Assembly: GCA_014169315.1 (NCBI GenBank)
Contig: AP022133.1
Location: forward strand, 4,278,001-4,342,000
Direction: 5' to 3'
DNA from: Enterobacter cloacae
GTDB lineage: Bacteria > Pseudomonadota > Gammaproteobacteria > Enterobacterales > Enterobacteriaceae
DNA length: 64,000 nucleotides
Shown here in pieces: positions 36,091 through 45,846 of the stretch. Under the pieces are notes generated by a model. The model was given only the letters and a program-made list of their open reading frames with translations, was not told the origin of the DNA and ran no database searches. The position numbers were made by a program, and so were the translations under genes. Position 1 is the first letter of the stretch. Each line of letters begins with the position of its first letter.

Positions 36091-37116
36091 TTAGGCCTCT
36101 TCCCTTCCCGGGAACATGACACTCGCAATAATTCCCAGTGCCAGCACGCCAAGTACCACAAACAGGCTTGCCGTGGCATCAATGCTGTAACCGTGATGCC
36201 AGAAGTGATCGGTCGCATTGAGTCCCAGCTTGAAGGCCACGAAGAACAACAGCGCCACCACCGCTTTCTCCAGATGCACCAGATACTGCTTCAGCGCTTC
36301 CAGCACGAAGTAGAGGGTTCGCAGGCCAAGAATGGCGAACATCATTGCACTATAGATAATGAGCGGTTCACGGCTGACGGCAATAATGGCCGGTACTGAG
36401 TCAAACGCAAACATCACGTCAGACAGTTCCACTACTGCCACACAGAGCAACAGCGGCGTTGCGTAGCGCTTCGCCTTCTTCATGCGCCCGACCATCACAT
36501 CCTGGTTCTCTGGCTTTTCAAGCTCCGCATCAACCTCTTTCTGGGTCAGAATAAAGGCATGACTGCTGATTTTCGGCCAGACAGGATAGAAGCGCTTCAC
36601 CAGCCGATAGGCCAGATGACCGGAGTAATCTTCAACTTCATCACTCTCTTCATTGCGTTTGAGCATCATCACGGCCGTCCAGCCAACGATCAGCGCGAAA
36701 ACCACCTCAACGTAAGGGCCCAGGCTCAACAGACTGGTGCCAATGGCAACAAAGATACCGCGGAAGACAATCGCCCCCAGAACGCCCCAGTAGAGGACGC
36801 GGTGACGGTATTTATCCGGCACACCAAACCAGGCAAAAATCGCCATCATCACAAACAGGTTATCGACGGAGAGCACTTCCTCCAGCGCGTAACCGGTGAG
36901 GAACAGGCTTGCCATCTCTGCACCGTGGTGAACATACAGGAACCCGGCAAACGCCATTGCCATCGTGAACCAAAAAATGGACCACATCGCGGCGCTTTTC
37001 AGTGAGACAGGTTTGTCATGACGATGCATGAAGAGGTCGATAAACATCGCCCCAACGGCCATCACAACAAAGACAACAACGGTTTCAGTCGGGAAACCGA
37101 GATGAGCAGCTGACAT
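36091..37116 (-). CDS. TerC/Alx-family integral membrane protein
   Basis: A 341-residue TerC-family protein with about nine hydrophobic segments. Conserved acidic membrane motifs are present: EEVLSVDNLFVMM (residues about 74-86) and VVELSDVMFAFDSVPA (about 227-242). E. coli Alx, the closest well-known member, is linked to manganese export and alkaline pH. The ATG at 37116 gives the normal N-terminus MSAAHLGFPTETVV; nine extra upstream codons are rejected. Unlike E. coli alx, no yybP-ykoY manganese riboswitch was recognised in the 167 bp upstream, though a hairpin (GCAGCCgatatGGCTGC on the minus strand) lies about 100 bp upstream. Confidence 0.87.
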   Translation of the reverse strand: MSAAHLGFPTETVVVFVVMAVGAMFIDLFMHRHDKPVSLKSAAMWSIFWFTMAMAFAGFLYVHHGAEMASLFLTGYALEEVLSVDNLFVMMAIFAWFGVPDKYRHRVLYWGVLGAIVFRGIFVAIGTSLLSLGPYVEVVFALIVGWTAVMMLKRNEESDEVEDYSGHLAYRLVKRFYPVWPKISSHAFILTQKEVDAELEKPENQDVMVGRMKKAKRYATPLLLCVAVVELSDVMFAFDSVPAIIAVSREPLIIYSAMMFAILGLRTLYFVLEALKQYLVHLEKAVVALLFFVAFKLGLNATDHFWHHGYSIDATASLFVVLGVLALGIIASVMFPGREEA

Positions 37117-37283
37117 ACACAACCCTTTTGGAAGACAAAACACAACACCATGCAGACTGGCATACGCCAGTAATTGAAAAGGGCGGGCTGTTTATCAGCC
37201 TCTTCACCCTCAAATCCGCAGCCATATCGGCTGCGCAAGGAGATGTACTTTACCTTACTACCCGGGGGTAGCGCATCTGTCGT

Positions 37284-37682
37284 TTAGGTACTCATCCCAC
37301 GTAAACGCTGAAGGACCCCGACCAGCACCGCCACAGACCATCCCACCATCAACGCTCCCACCAGCCCTTCCAGGCCACCAATAACCCGCCAGTGCAGGGG
37401 TAAGGTGACATCGCCATATCCTACCGTCGCATAGCTCACCAGAGAAAAATAGAAGCTGGTGTTCCAGTCGTTAAATGCCTCAACCACAAAGTAAAACGCG
37501 GCGAAAAGCCCGGCTTCAAGAAGATGGGCGAAGATCATTGAAATGACAATGCCGACATTGCGTAATACAACGCGTATGGCAGAACCCACCTCCAGGTTGA
37601 TGAATTTTAAAACACAAAACATCCACAGCGAATGGATAACCACGGTAAGGGTAAGCAAAATAGTGATGCTGAGTAATATCAT
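37284..37682 (-). CDS. Small two-helix potassium-channel-like protein
   Basis: A 132-residue membrane protein of the Ion_trans_2 pore type. It has membrane helices at about residues 5-27, 42-68 and 95-125, and the potassium selectivity filter TVGYGDV just before the last helix. It lacks the RCK domain of Kch, so it would be a minimal channel, perhaps tetrameric. The function has not been tested as far as I know. It lies 167 bp upstream of the TerC gene on the same strand. Confidence 0.82.
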   Translation of the reverse strand: MILLSITILLTLTVVIHSLWMFCVLKFINLEVGSAIRVVLRNVGIVISMIFAHLLEAGLFAAFYFVVEAFNDWNTSFYFSLVSYATVGYGDVTLPLHWRVIGGLEGLVGALMVGWSVAVLVGVLQRLRGMST

Positions 37683-37710
37683 GGGGAGTGCTCTGACCGG
37701 AAAAGAGGAT

Positions 37711-37732
37711 TGCCCCGCGAACGCATCGGGGC
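37711..37732 (-). terminator. Hairpin downstream of yhiN
   Basis: TGCCCCG and CGGGGCA arms around an 8-base loop, with a weak pyrimidine tract (CCTCTTTTC) on the minus-strand side. Probable yhiN terminator. Confidence 0.45.
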
Positions 37733-37807
37733 ATCTGAAATTGTTTCGCTGAGTCGAAGCTTAGTGGAACCGGGGGATAAAGTTGGTGCAATAATTGCTC
37801 AAGGTTA

Positions 37808-39001
37808 TTATTTTTCTGCCAGCGCCTGCGCACACGCCCAGGCACTTGCCCATGCCCACTGGAAGTTATACCCACCGAGCCAGCCGGTGACGTCCATCAC
37901 TTCACCAATGAAATAGAGACCTGGCACGTTGCGGGCCTCCATCGTGCGCGAAGAAAGCTCATGCGTGTCGACCCCGCCGAGCGTCACTTCTGCTGTGCGA
38001 TAGCCTTCAGTACCGTTTGGCTGGACGCGCCAGTGGATCAGCGTTTCGACCAGGCTCTGCTGTTCACGGCTATTGAGTTGTTTGAGCGAGACATCCGGGA
38101 TCTGCCCCAAAACCTGCAAACACTCCACCAACCGTTTCGGTAACTGCATCGCCAGGGTGTTTTTCAGGCTTTGATTCGGGTGTACGGTACGTTGCTCGTT
38201 GAGGAATGCATCCAGATCGCAATCGGGTAACAGGTTAACCGCAACAAACTCACCCGGCTGCCAGTAGCTTGAGATTTGCAGCACCGCAGGGCCAGAGAGG
38301 CCACGATGAGTGAAGAGAAGATTTTCACGGAACACCGTACCGTCTTCCGCGGTAATCACCGACGGAACCGAGACGCCAGAAAGCGTCTGGAGCTGTTCCA
38401 GAAGCGGTTTATGCAGCGTGAACGGCACCAGACCCGCGCGTGTTGGCAGTACCTTCAGACCAAACTGCTCAGCAATTTTGTAACCAAATGGCGAGGCACC
38501 CAGCCCAGGCATGGAAAGACCGCCACTGGCAATCACCAGGTTATCGGCGCTGACGCTTTCACCGTTCAGGTGCAGCGTGTAACCCTGATCGTCGCGGGTC
38601 ACGTCCAGCACTTCCGTACGCAGACGCATTACCACACCGCCCTTTTCACACTCGGCCACCAGCATGTCGACAATCTGCTGCGCGGAGTCGTCACAAAACA
38701 GCTGACCCAGCGTCTTTTCATGCCATGCGATGCCGTGCTTACCCACCAGGTCGATAAAATCCCACTGGGTATAACGCGCCAGCGCAGATTTGCAAAAATG
38801 ACGGTTTTGGCTCAAATAGGCCGCGGGTTCGACATAAAGGTTAGTGAAGTTGCAACGCCCGCCGCCCGACATCAGGATCTTGCGGCCCGGTTTTTTACCA
38901 TTATCCAGCAACAGCACACGACGGCCCGCTTGCCCGGCCATCGCCGCACAAAACATACCCGCCGCACCGGCACCTATTACAACGGCATCAAACCTTTCCA
39001 C
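37808..39001 (-). CDS. yhiN: HI0933/YhiN-family flavoprotein
   Basis: A 397-residue FAD-binding protein of the HI0933 family (E. coli YhiN about 400). The Rossmann motif VIGAGAAGMFCAAMAGQAG is at about residues 7-25, followed by GRKILMSGGGRCNFTN; the C-terminal VMDVTGWLGGYNFQWAW is typical. The reaction is unknown. The GTG at 39001 corresponds to the E. coli start and has GAGGG upstream. An in-frame ATG at 39085 would add 28 residues. Divergent from pitA. Confidence 0.93.
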   Translation of the reverse strand: MERFDAVVIGAGAAGMFCAAMAGQAGRRVLLLDNGKKPGRKILMSGGGRCNFTNLYVEPAAYLSQNRHFCKSALARYTQWDFIDLVGKHGIAWHEKTLGQLFCDDSAQQIVDMLVAECEKGGVVMRLRTEVLDVTRDDQGYTLHLNGESVSADNLVIASGGLSMPGLGASPFGYKIAEQFGLKVLPTRAGLVPFTLHKPLLEQLQTLSGVSVPSVITAEDGTVFRENLLFTHRGLSGPAVLQISSYWQPGEFVAVNLLPDCDLDAFLNEQRTVHPNQSLKNTLAMQLPKRLVECLQVLGQIPDVSLKQLNSREQQSLVETLIHWRVQPNGTEGYRTAEVTLGGVDTHELSSRTMEARNVPGLYFIGEVMDVTGWLGGYNFQWAWASAWACAQALAEK

Positions 39002-39230
39002 GTCAAAACCCTCTTTGTTAGTTGCCGCGGATTGTAAAGTTTCCTCTGTGGTCGCACCAGCGTAAATAACCCGGATTTCAGTCATTTTATTGAAAAATAA
39101 AATATATTTCTTTACCTTCGCCTGACAAAGCCGAAGGAATATCAAAAAAAAGCTAGATTTCACTTTGCCCGTTACCCGTTTGTCCTGGATAATGCGCCGC
39201 GTTCATGTCCTCAAAATGGCGTAACGTCCT

Positions 39231-40730
39231 ATGCTACATTTGTTTGCTGGCCTGGATTTACATACCGGGCTTTTACTCTTGCTTGCTCTGATTTTTGTAT
39301 TGTTTTACGAAGCGATCAACGGCTTCCACGACACTGCAAACGCAGTTGCAACAGTTATTTACACTCGCGCAATGCGATCGCAAGTCGCGGTCGTTATGGC
39401 GGCGGTATTTAACTTTTTTGGTGTCCTCCTGGGCGGACTGAGCGTTGCTTATGCCATCGTGCATATGCTGCCAACGGATCTGCTACTTAACGTTAGTTCT
39501 GGCCATGGCCTTGCTATGGTGTTCTCAATGCTGCTTGCTGCAATTATCTGGAACCTCGGTACCTGGTATTTCGGCCTGCCTGCATCCAGTTCTCACACCC
39601 TCATCGGCGCGATTATCGGTATCGGGTTAACCAATGCCCTGATGACCGGTACATCGGTTGTTGATGCGTTAAACATCCCGAAAGTGTTGGGGATCTTTGC
39701 CTCACTCATCGTTTCCCCTATCGTGGGTCTGGTGGTTGCAGGTGGATTGATTTTCATTCTGCGTCGTTACTGGAGCAATACTAAAAAACGCTCCCGTATT
39801 CACCTGACGCCGGCTGAGCGTGAAAAGAAAGATGGCAAGAAAAAGCCACCTTTCTGGACACGGATTGCTCTGATCCTTTCCGCTATCGGCGTGTCGTTCT
39901 CACACGGCGCGAACGACGGTCAGAAAGGCATTGGTCTGGTCATGCTGGTACTGATTGGTGTCGCTCCGGCGGGGTTCGTGGTCAACATGAATGCCTCCGG
40001 TTACGAAATCACCCGTACGCGTGATGCGGTGAACAACGTCGAAATTTACTTCCAGCAGCACCCTGAACTGCTGAAGAAAGCGACCGGCGTTGACCAGTTG
40101 ATCCCGTCTCCTGACGCGGGCACAACGACCACACCGACGGAGTTCCACTGCCACCCGGCGAATGCAATTAACGCGCTGGAACGTGCGAAAGGCATACTGG
40201 GTGATATCGAAAGTTATGACAAACTTTCCGTTGAACAGCGCGGTCAACTGCGTCGTATTATGCTTTGCATCTCTGATGTAACGGATAAAGTCGCGAAGCT
40301 GCCGGAAGTCAATGCAGACGACCAGCGACTGCTGAAGAAACTGAAAAGCGATATGCTCAATACCATTGAGTACGCGCCAATCTGGATCATCATGGCTGTC
40401 GCACTGGCACTGGGTATCGGTACGATGATTGGCTGGCGTCGTGTGGCGACCACCATCGGCGAGAAGATTGGTAAGAAAGGCATGACCTATGCGCAGGGTA
40501 TGTCCGCGCAGATGACGGCGGCGGTCTCTATCGGTCTGGCGAGCTACACCGGTATGCCTGTTTCCACGACCCACGTACTCTCCTCTTCGGTAGCGGGTAC
40601 GATGATTGTCGACGGCGGCGGTCTGCAGCGCAAAACCGTGACCAATATCCTGATGGCCTGGGTGTTTACCCTTCCGGCCTCCATCCTGCTGTCTGGCGGG
40701 TTGTACTGGATTGCACTGAAGCTGATTTAA
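39231..40730 (+). CDS. pitA: Low-affinity inorganic phosphate transporter PitA
   Basis: A 499-residue proton-coupled phosphate (metal-phosphate) symporter, the same length as E. coli PitA. It has about ten membrane segments and the PHO4-family signatures [23 protein letters not shown] (residues about 25-47) and [14 protein letters not shown] cytoplasmic loop lies at about residues 260-380. It transports Pi with divalent metal and so affects zinc and tellurite sensitivity. It is divergent from yhiN and convergent with uspB. Confidence 0.97.
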   Translation: MLHLFAGLDLHTGLLLLLALIFVLFYEAINGFHDTANAVATVIYTRAMRSQVAVVMAAVFNFFGVLLGGLSVAYAIVHMLPTDLLLNVSSGHGLAMVFSMLLAAIIWNLGTWYFGLPASSSHTLIGAIIGIGLTNALMTGTSVVDALNIPKVLGIFASLIVSPIVGLVVAGGLIFILRRYWSNTKKRSRIHLTPAEREKKDGKKKPPFWTRIALILSAIGVSFSHGANDGQKGIGLVMLVLIGVAPAGFVVNMNASGYEITRTRDAVNNVEIYFQQHPELLKKATGVDQLIPSPDAGTTTTPTEFHCHPANAINALERAKGILGDIESYDKLSVEQRGQLRRIMLCISDVTDKVAKLPEVNADDQRLLKKLKSDMLNTIEYAPIWIIMAVALALGIGTMIGWRRVATTIGEKIGKKGMTYAQGMSAQMTAAVSIGLASYTGMPVSTTHVLSSSVAGTMIVDGGGLQRKTVTNILMAWVFTLPASILLSGGLYWIALKLI

Positions 40731-40744
40731 TCGGCTGAAGGCGA

Positions 40745-40782
40745 CAAAAAAGCGGGTCAGGAAACTGACCCGCTTTTTTTTT
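40745..40782. terminator. Bidirectional terminator between pitA and uspB
   Basis: An A-run, AGCGGGTCA, GGAAAC loop, TGACCCGCT and a T-run of nine. The symmetric A/T tracts serve both convergent genes. Confidence 0.95.
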
Positions 40783-40786
40783 GTGC

Positions 40787-41122
40787 TCAGTGCCAAATCA
40801 TCAATGCAATCATACTGACCACGACCAGGCCACACAGCGCACTGGTCAGAATGAACTGACGACGCAAGCGCTCACAACGACGGATAAACTCTTCATCGTG
40901 ATGGTCGCGGTAGCGCTGGTAATAGATATACCCCACCAGACGCATCTGTTTGCTGGGCTGTCCATGCGAGGTGAAGAAACCTCCACCGTCCACATACTGA
41001 TAAAGCAACGGATCGCAACCACGAAGTACCACTAACAGCGCACGTAACGATGAGAAGTAGCGCGCCATATTCACTATGCAAACCACGCACAGTGCCCAAA
41101 ACAATGCGACGGTGCTAATCAT
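40787..41122 (-). CDS. uspB: Universal stress protein B
   Basis: A 111-residue inner-membrane protein (E. coli UspB 111) with membrane segments at residues 1-20 and about 91-111 and a conserved middle ([18 protein letters not shown]). In E. coli it is induced by sigma-S and needed for ethanol tolerance in stationary phase. The start at 41122 matches the E. coli N-terminus [15 protein letters not shown]; the 30-codon extension to 41212 is rejected. It is divergent from uspA. Confidence 0.96.
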   Translation of the reverse strand: MISTVALFWALCVVCIVNMARYFSSLRALLVVLRGCDPLLYQYVDGGGFFTSHGQPSKQMRLVGYIYYQRYRDHHDEEFIRRCERLRRQFILTSALCGLVVVSMIALMIWH

Positions 41123-41404
41123 ACATCCTCCCCGGCGTCCGCCCACGAAGCAAGGCTTCTGAGCTACCGCACCCAATGCCCTGACAGACAGTTCAGTGAA
41201 AGAATGACTCAAAAGTCGATCCGGTTCGCGTTTTAATATCCGAACGGCTCATTAAATAGTGTAGGAGATCCGTTAATTTTTTTGCCACAAGGTTAATCGT
41301 TATCAACACCAAAGCTTGAAAATTTTGTTTAACTGAGCCGTAATTAAGCATCAGACGACGGCTTTCCCTTTTAGTCATCGATAACTTAAGGAAGGAGTAA
41401 CACT

Positions 41405-41842
41405 ATGGCTTACAAACACATTCTCATCGCGGTAGACCTCTCCCCGGAGAGCAAAGTGCTGGTTGATAAAGCAGTATCCATGGCACGCCCATACAACGCG
41501 AAAGTTTCTCTTATTCACGTTGATGTGAATTACTCCGACCTCTATACCGGTCTGATCGATGTCAATCTTGGCGATATGCAAAAACGCATCTCCGAAGAGA
41601 CACACCACGCACTGAGCGAGTTGTCCACCAACGCAGGCTACCCCATCACCGAAACCTTAAGCGGCAGCGGTGACCTGGGCCAGGTACTGGTTGATGCGAT
41701 TAAGAAGTACGATATGGATCTGGTGGTTTGCGGTCATCATCAGGACTTCTGGAGCAAACTGATGTCCTCAGCGCGTCAGCTGATCAACACCGTTCACGTA
41801 GATATGCTGATTGTTCCACTGCGTGACGAAGAAGACGAGTAA
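41405..41842 (+). CDS. uspA: Universal stress protein A
   Basis: A 145-residue soluble stress protein (E. coli 144) of the class that does not carry the ATP-binding GX2GX9GS motif. It is strongly induced on growth arrest. The sequence begins [17 protein letters not shown] and ends [12 protein letters not shown]. The start follows GGAAGGAGTAACACT, a strong ribosome-binding site. The 282-bp gap to uspB contains a TTGAAA at 41316-41321, a candidate -35 of the single uspA promoter; the -10 is less clear. Confidence 0.97.
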   Translation: MAYKHILIAVDLSPESKVLVDKAVSMARPYNAKVSLIHVDVNYSDLYTGLIDVNLGDMQKRISEETHHALSELSTNAGYPITETLSGSGDLGQVLVDAIKKYDMDLVVCGHHQDFWSKLMSSARQLINTVHVDMLIVPLRDEEDE

Positions 41843-41844
41843 GT

Positions 41845-41880
41845 CAAACGTGCCCTCTCCCCAGGGAGAGGGCACGTTTG
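41845..41880 (+). repeat. CCCTCTCC palindromic repeat, copy 4, in a 36-bp perfect palindrome
   Basis: CAAACGTGCCCTCTCCC and its exact complement flank a 2-base loop. The arms are 17 bp, longer than in the other copies. It starts directly after the uspA stop codon and likely forms the mRNA 3' end. Confidence 0.9.
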
Positions 41881-41886
41881 AAGACG

Positions 41887-41924
41887 TAGGCCGGGTAAGG
41901 CGAAGCCGCCACCCGGCTTTTTTT
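41887..41924 (+). repeat. REP element doubling as terminator
   Basis: TAGGCCGGGTAAGGCGAAGC followed by CGCCACCCGGC is a classical REP/BIME palindrome, here followed by TTTTTTTATT so that it can terminate uspA. The T-run overlaps the rsmJ stop codon. Confidence 0.88.
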
Positions 41925-42675
41925 ATTCCGGCGTACCGGAATAAATATCAAACCGGTGTCCTTTGGTCACCACCGCATTCGTCGTGGCGACGTCAGCCAG
42001 CGGTGGCGCATAGTCAGGGCGTTTCACGACGACCCGTTTTGTTGCTAACCGGCAGGCAGGCTCCAGCAAACCATCCGCGTCCAAATCCGGCCCCACCAGC
42101 GACTGAAACACACGCATCTCTTTCTTCACCAGCGCGCTTTTCTGCTTATGCGGGAACATCGGGTCAAGGTAGACCACCTGCGGGCGCGGGGTGATATCCG
42201 TCAGCGCCGTCAGGCTGGAGGCGTGGATCAACTGTAAACGCTCCTGTAGCCAGGAGCCGATTTCCGGGTCAGCGTAGCCACGCGTCAGCCCATCGTCGAG
42301 CAGCGCCGCGACCACCGGATTGCGCTCCAGCATCCGCACGCGGCAGCCCACCGACGCCAGCACAAACGCATCACGCCCCAGTCCCGCCGTCGCATCGACC
42401 ACGTCCGGCAGATAGCTCCCCTTGATACCAACCGCTTTAGCGACCGCTTCGCCGCGGCCACCGCCGAACTTGCGGCGGTGCGCCATTGCCCCGCCAACAA
42501 AATCGACAAAAATCCCGCCAAGCTTCGGTTCATCGCGTTTACGTAATTCCAGATGCTCCGGTGTCATCACCAGCGCCATCAGGTTTTCTTCATCATGTTC
42601 CAGTCCCCAGCGGGTGGCCAGAACAGATAAGGCACCGTCTCCGGTGCCTGTTTCATCGACTAAGCAGATCTTCAC
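41923..42675 (-). CDS. rsmJ: 16S rRNA (guanine(1516)-N(2))-methyltransferase
   Basis: A 250-residue SAM-dependent methyltransferase that modifies G1516 of 16S rRNA, the same length as in E. coli. Motifs [19 protein letters not shown] (SAM binding) and [15 protein letters not shown] (catalytic) are clear. The start is GTG at 42675, equivalent to the E. coli start MKICLIDE; the open frame to 42777 reads into prlC. It lies 7 bp after prlC, so the pair is an operon probably driven by the sigma-32 promoter of prlC. Confidence 0.96.
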   Translation of the reverse strand: MKICLVDETGTGDGALSVLATRWGLEHDEENLMALVMTPEHLELRKRDEPKLGGIFVDFVGGAMAHRRKFGGGRGEAVAKAVGIKGSYLPDVVDATAGLGRDAFVLASVGCRVRMLERNPVVAALLDDGLTRGYADPEIGSWLQERLQLIHASSLTALTDITPRPQVVYLDPMFPHKQKSALVKKEMRVFQSLVGPDLDADGLLEPACRLATKRVVVKRPDYAPPLADVATTNAVVTKGHRFDIYSGTPE

Positions 42676-42682
42676 GTAGCAA

Positions 42683-44725
42683 TTAGCCTTTAATTCCGTA
42701 ATGCTCCAGCATCGCGTCCAGTTGTGGCTCACGGCCGCGGAAGCGTTTGAACAGCACCATAGGCTCTTCGGAACCACCGCGAGTCAGGATGTTGTCGAGG
42801 AACGACTGACCGGTTTCGCGGTTGAAAATCCCCTCTTCTTCGAAGCGAGAGAAGGCATCCGCCGCCAGTACGTCGGCCCACAGGTAGCTGTAATAACCTG
42901 CCGCGTAGCCACCTGCGAAGATATGGCTGAACGCGTGCGGGAAACGGCCCCAGGTTGGTCCTGGAATAACGGCAACCTGCTTTTTAATCTCAGCCAGGGT
43001 TTCGAGGATTTTCGCCCCCTGCTCCGGGCTAAACTCGGCATGCAGACGGAAGTCGAACAGGCCGAACTCCAGTTGACGCAGGATGAACATCGCCGCCTGG
43101 TAGTTTTTCGCCTCCAGCATTTTCTCCAGCAGTTCTTTCGGCAGCGGTTCGCCCGTTTCAAAGTGACCGGAGATAAACGCCAGCGCGTCCGGCTCCCAGC
43201 ACCAGTTTTCCATAAACTGGCTTGGCAGCTCGACCGCATCCCACGGCACACCGCTGATACCGGCTACGCCTGCGGTTTCGATACGGGTCAGCATATGGTG
43301 CAGACCGTGACCGAACTCGTGGAACAGGGTGATCACTTCATCGTGGGTGAACAGTGCCGGTTTGCCATTCACCGGGCGGTTGAAGTTACAGGTCAGGTAA
43401 GCAACCGGCTTTTGCAATGAACCGTCGGCTTTACGCATCTGGCCGACACAGTCATCCATCCACGCTCCGCCGCGCTTGTTCTCACGCGCATAAAGATCCA
43501 GATAGAAGCTGCCACGCAGCTCGTTTTTCTCGTCATATAACTCGAAGAAACGCACATCCGGATGCCAGACGTCGATATCAGTACGCTCTTTAGCCGTGAT
43601 GCCGTAGATACGTTTCACGACTTCAAACAGGCCGTTAACGGCTTTGTTTTCCGGGAAGTACGGGCGCAGCTGCTCGTCGCTGATGCTGTAAAGGTGTTGT
43701 TTCTGTTTTTCGCTGTAGTACGCGATATCCCACGGCTGCAGCTCATCCACACCGCACTCCGCTTTCGCGAAGGCACGCAGCTGGGCCAGCTCTTTTTCAC
43801 CCTGCGGACGGGCACGTTTGGCAAGGTCGGTTAAGAAATCGAGCACCTGTTGTGGGTTCTCGGCCATTTTGGTGGCGAGGGATTTGAAGGCATAGCTTTC
43901 AAAGCCCAGCAGTTGTGCCAGCTCGTGACGCAGCGCGAGGATTTCTGCCATCACCGGGCTGTTGTCCCATTTGCCCGCATTCGGCCCCTGATCTGACGCA
44001 CGCGTGCTGTAGGCGCGGTACATCTCTTCGCGAAGCGCCTGGTTGTCGCAGTAGGTCATCACCGGCAGATAGCTTGGGATATCCAGGGTCAGCAGGAAAC
44101 CTTCCTGCTCTTTGGCCTCGGCCTGGGCTTTCGCCGCCGCCAGCGCACTTTCCGGCATACCGGCCAGCTCAGCTTCGTCGGTAATCAGTTTCGTCCAGCC
44201 CATCGTGGCATCCAGCACGTTGTTGCTGTACTGGTTGCCCAGCTCAGACAGGCGCGCCGCGATTTCACCGTAGCGGACCTGCTTCTCTTTTGGCAGGCCA
44301 ATCCCGGACAGCTCAAAATCACGCAGGGCATTATCAACTGATTTTTTCTGCGCAGTATTCAGCGATGCATAGTGATCGCCATCGCGCAGGTCGCGGTAAG
44401 CTTTGTATAACCCTTCGTGTTGACCGACCCAGGTGCTGTACTCAGAGAGCAGCGGCAGAGTTTGTTCGTAGGCTTCGCGCAGTTCCGGGCTATTTTTCAC
44501 CGAATTCAGGTGGCTCACCGGGGAGAAAATACGCCCCAGCACATCATCCACTTCTGCCAGCGGCTGACACAGATTTTCCCAGGTGTACGGAGCCCCCTGC
44601 TCCACCACGCTTTCTACCGCCGCACGACAGCTGGCCAGCGATTGCGTCACGGCCGGGACAACATGTTCAGGAAGGATTTTAGAAAACGGCGGCAACGAAA
44701 AAGGCGTCAGTAATGGATTGGTCAT
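42683..44725 (-). CDS. prlC: Oligopeptidase A
   Basis: A 680-residue cytoplasmic M3 metallopeptidase (PrlC/OpdA), the same length as in E. coli. It degrades oligopeptides, including cleaved signal peptides. The zinc site HEFGHGLHH (HEXXH, about residues 469-477) is intact. Start [16 protein letters not shown] at 44725; 13 additional upstream codons are rejected. A sigma-32 promoter lies 64-94 bp upstream, fitting its known heat-shock control. Confidence 0.97.
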   Translation of the reverse strand: MTNPLLTPFSLPPFSKILPEHVVPAVTQSLASCRAAVESVVEQGAPYTWENLCQPLAEVDDVLGRIFSPVSHLNSVKNSPELREAYEQTLPLLSEYSTWVGQHEGLYKAYRDLRDGDHYASLNTAQKKSVDNALRDFELSGIGLPKEKQVRYGEIAARLSELGNQYSNNVLDATMGWTKLITDEAELAGMPESALAAAKAQAEAKEQEGFLLTLDIPSYLPVMTYCDNQALREEMYRAYSTRASDQGPNAGKWDNSPVMAEILALRHELAQLLGFESYAFKSLATKMAENPQQVLDFLTDLAKRARPQGEKELAQLRAFAKAECGVDELQPWDIAYYSEKQKQHLYSISDEQLRPYFPENKAVNGLFEVVKRIYGITAKERTDIDVWHPDVRFFELYDEKNELRGSFYLDLYARENKRGGAWMDDCVGQMRKADGSLQKPVAYLTCNFNRPVNGKPALFTHDEVITLFHEFGHGLHHMLTRIETAGVAGISGVPWDAVELPSQFMENWCWEPDALAFISGHFETGEPLPKELLEKMLEAKNYQAAMFILRQLEFGLFDFRLHAEFSPEQGAKILETLAEIKKQVAVIPGPTWGRFPHAFSHIFAGGYAAGYYSYLWADVLAADAFSRFEEEGIFNRETGQSFLDNILTRGGSEEPMVLFKRFRGREPQLDAMLEHYGIKG

Positions 44726-44788
44726 AAACGCAGTCCTGTTGAATAAGATGAATGAAGCGCGCATCCGGCGCTGGGCATATTGATTCTA

Positions 44789-44818
44789 GAATGGGGTTAA
44801 GTGTAGTGAATTTCAATG
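44789..44818 (-). promoter_or_regulatory. Sigma-32 heat-shock promoter of prlC
   Basis: On the minus strand TTGAAA (44816-44811) and CCCCATTC (44796-44789) are separated by 14 bp, matching the sigma-32 consensus (CTTGAA, 13-15 bp, CCCCATNT) with one or two mismatches. Confidence 0.8.
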
Positions 44819-44835
44819 CTAAGCGTGGCGGAAAT

Positions 44836-44866
44836 GCGCCCGGTGGCGCTGCGCTTACCGGGCCTA
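44836..44866. repeat. REP element between prlC and rlmJ
   Basis: GCGCCCGGTGGCGCTGCGCT followed by TACCGGGCCTA is an E. coli-type REP palindrome. Unusually it sits between divergent genes, just upstream of the prlC promoter -35. Confidence 0.85.
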
Positions 44867-44932
44867 CGGGTAATCTGTGCCGTTCTGCTGTAAACTGTGG
44901 CAAATCGTCATTTCAGCGGAATATCATTACCC

Positions 44933-45775
44933 ATGCTCAGTTATCGCCACAGCTTTCACGCAGGCAACCACGCCGACGTCCTCAAACACACCGTTCAGAG
45001 CCTGATCATTGAAGCGCTCAAAGAGAAAGATAAACCGTTTCTCTATCTGGACACCCACGCGGGCGCGGGTCGTTATCAGCTGAGCGGCGAGCATGCCGAG
45101 CGTACCGGTGAGTATCTCGAAGGGATCGCCCGTATCTGGCAACAGGATGACCTGCCAGCCGAGCTGGAACCGTATATCGGCGTAGTGGAACACTTCAACC
45201 GCAGCGGCCAGTTGCGCTACTACCCAGGTTCCCCACTGATTGCGCGCCAGCTGCTGCGCGAGCAGGACAGCCTGCAACTGACCGAACTGCACCCGAGTGA
45301 TTTCCCACTGTTGCGTTCTGAGTTCCAGAAAGACAGCCGTGCCCGGGTGGACAAAGCCGACGGTTACCAGCAGCTGAAAGCCAAGCTGCCGCCGGTTTCC
45401 CGTCGCGGTCTGGTGCTGATCGACCCGCCGTACGAAATCAAAACTGACTATCAGGCCGTCGTGACTGGCATCAACGAAGGCTATAAACGCTTTGCCACCG
45501 GGACCTATGCTCTGTGGTATCCGGTCGTGCTGCGCGCGCAAATCAAACGCATGATCAAAGACCTGGAAGCAACCGGCATCCGCAAAATTCTGCAGATTGA
45601 GCTGGCCGTGCGCCCGGACAGCGACCAGCGCGGCATGACCGCCTCCGGCATGATTGTCATCAACCCACCGTGGAAGCTTGAAGCGCAGATGAACAGCGTA
45701 CTGCCGTGGCTGCACAAAAAACTGGTACCAACGGGTATCGGTCATGCCACCGTCAGTTGGATCGTGCCAGAGTAA
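44933..45775 (+). CDS. rlmJ: 23S rRNA (adenine(2030)-N(6))-methyltransferase
   Basis: A 280-residue methyltransferase modifying A2030 of 23S rRNA, the same length as in E. coli. It has the N-terminal MLSYRHSFHAGNHADVLKH, SAM motif LDTHAGAGRYQL and the catalytic DPPY (VLIDPPYE). The start at 44933 is the family start; the frame back to 44897 is rejected. It is followed by gorA 71 bp downstream. Confidence 0.96.
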   Translation: MLSYRHSFHAGNHADVLKHTVQSLIIEALKEKDKPFLYLDTHAGAGRYQLSGEHAERTGEYLEGIARIWQQDDLPAELEPYIGVVEHFNRSGQLRYYPGSPLIARQLLREQDSLQLTELHPSDFPLLRSEFQKDSRARVDKADGYQQLKAKLPPVSRRGLVLIDPPYEIKTDYQAVVTGINEGYKRFATGTYALWYPVVLRAQIKRMIKDLEATGIRKILQIELAVRPDSDQRGMTASGMIVINPPWKLEAQMNSVLPWLHKKLVPTGIGHATVSWIVPE

Positions 45776-45846
45776 TCACAGCCATCGGTGGAAACTATTG
45801 ATTTCAGGTATACAATCGCGGCAATTCACGATTAAGGATAAAAGCT

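Noticed and set aside
37117..37283. yybP-ykoY manganese riboswitch upstream of the TerC gene
   Set aside because: The conserved loop sequences could not be found on reading; only simple hairpins are present. A covariance search would decide.
39900..40835. 311-codon minus-strand open frame across pitA
   Set aside because: Shadow of pitA; rich in Arg, His and Gln with no recognisable domain.
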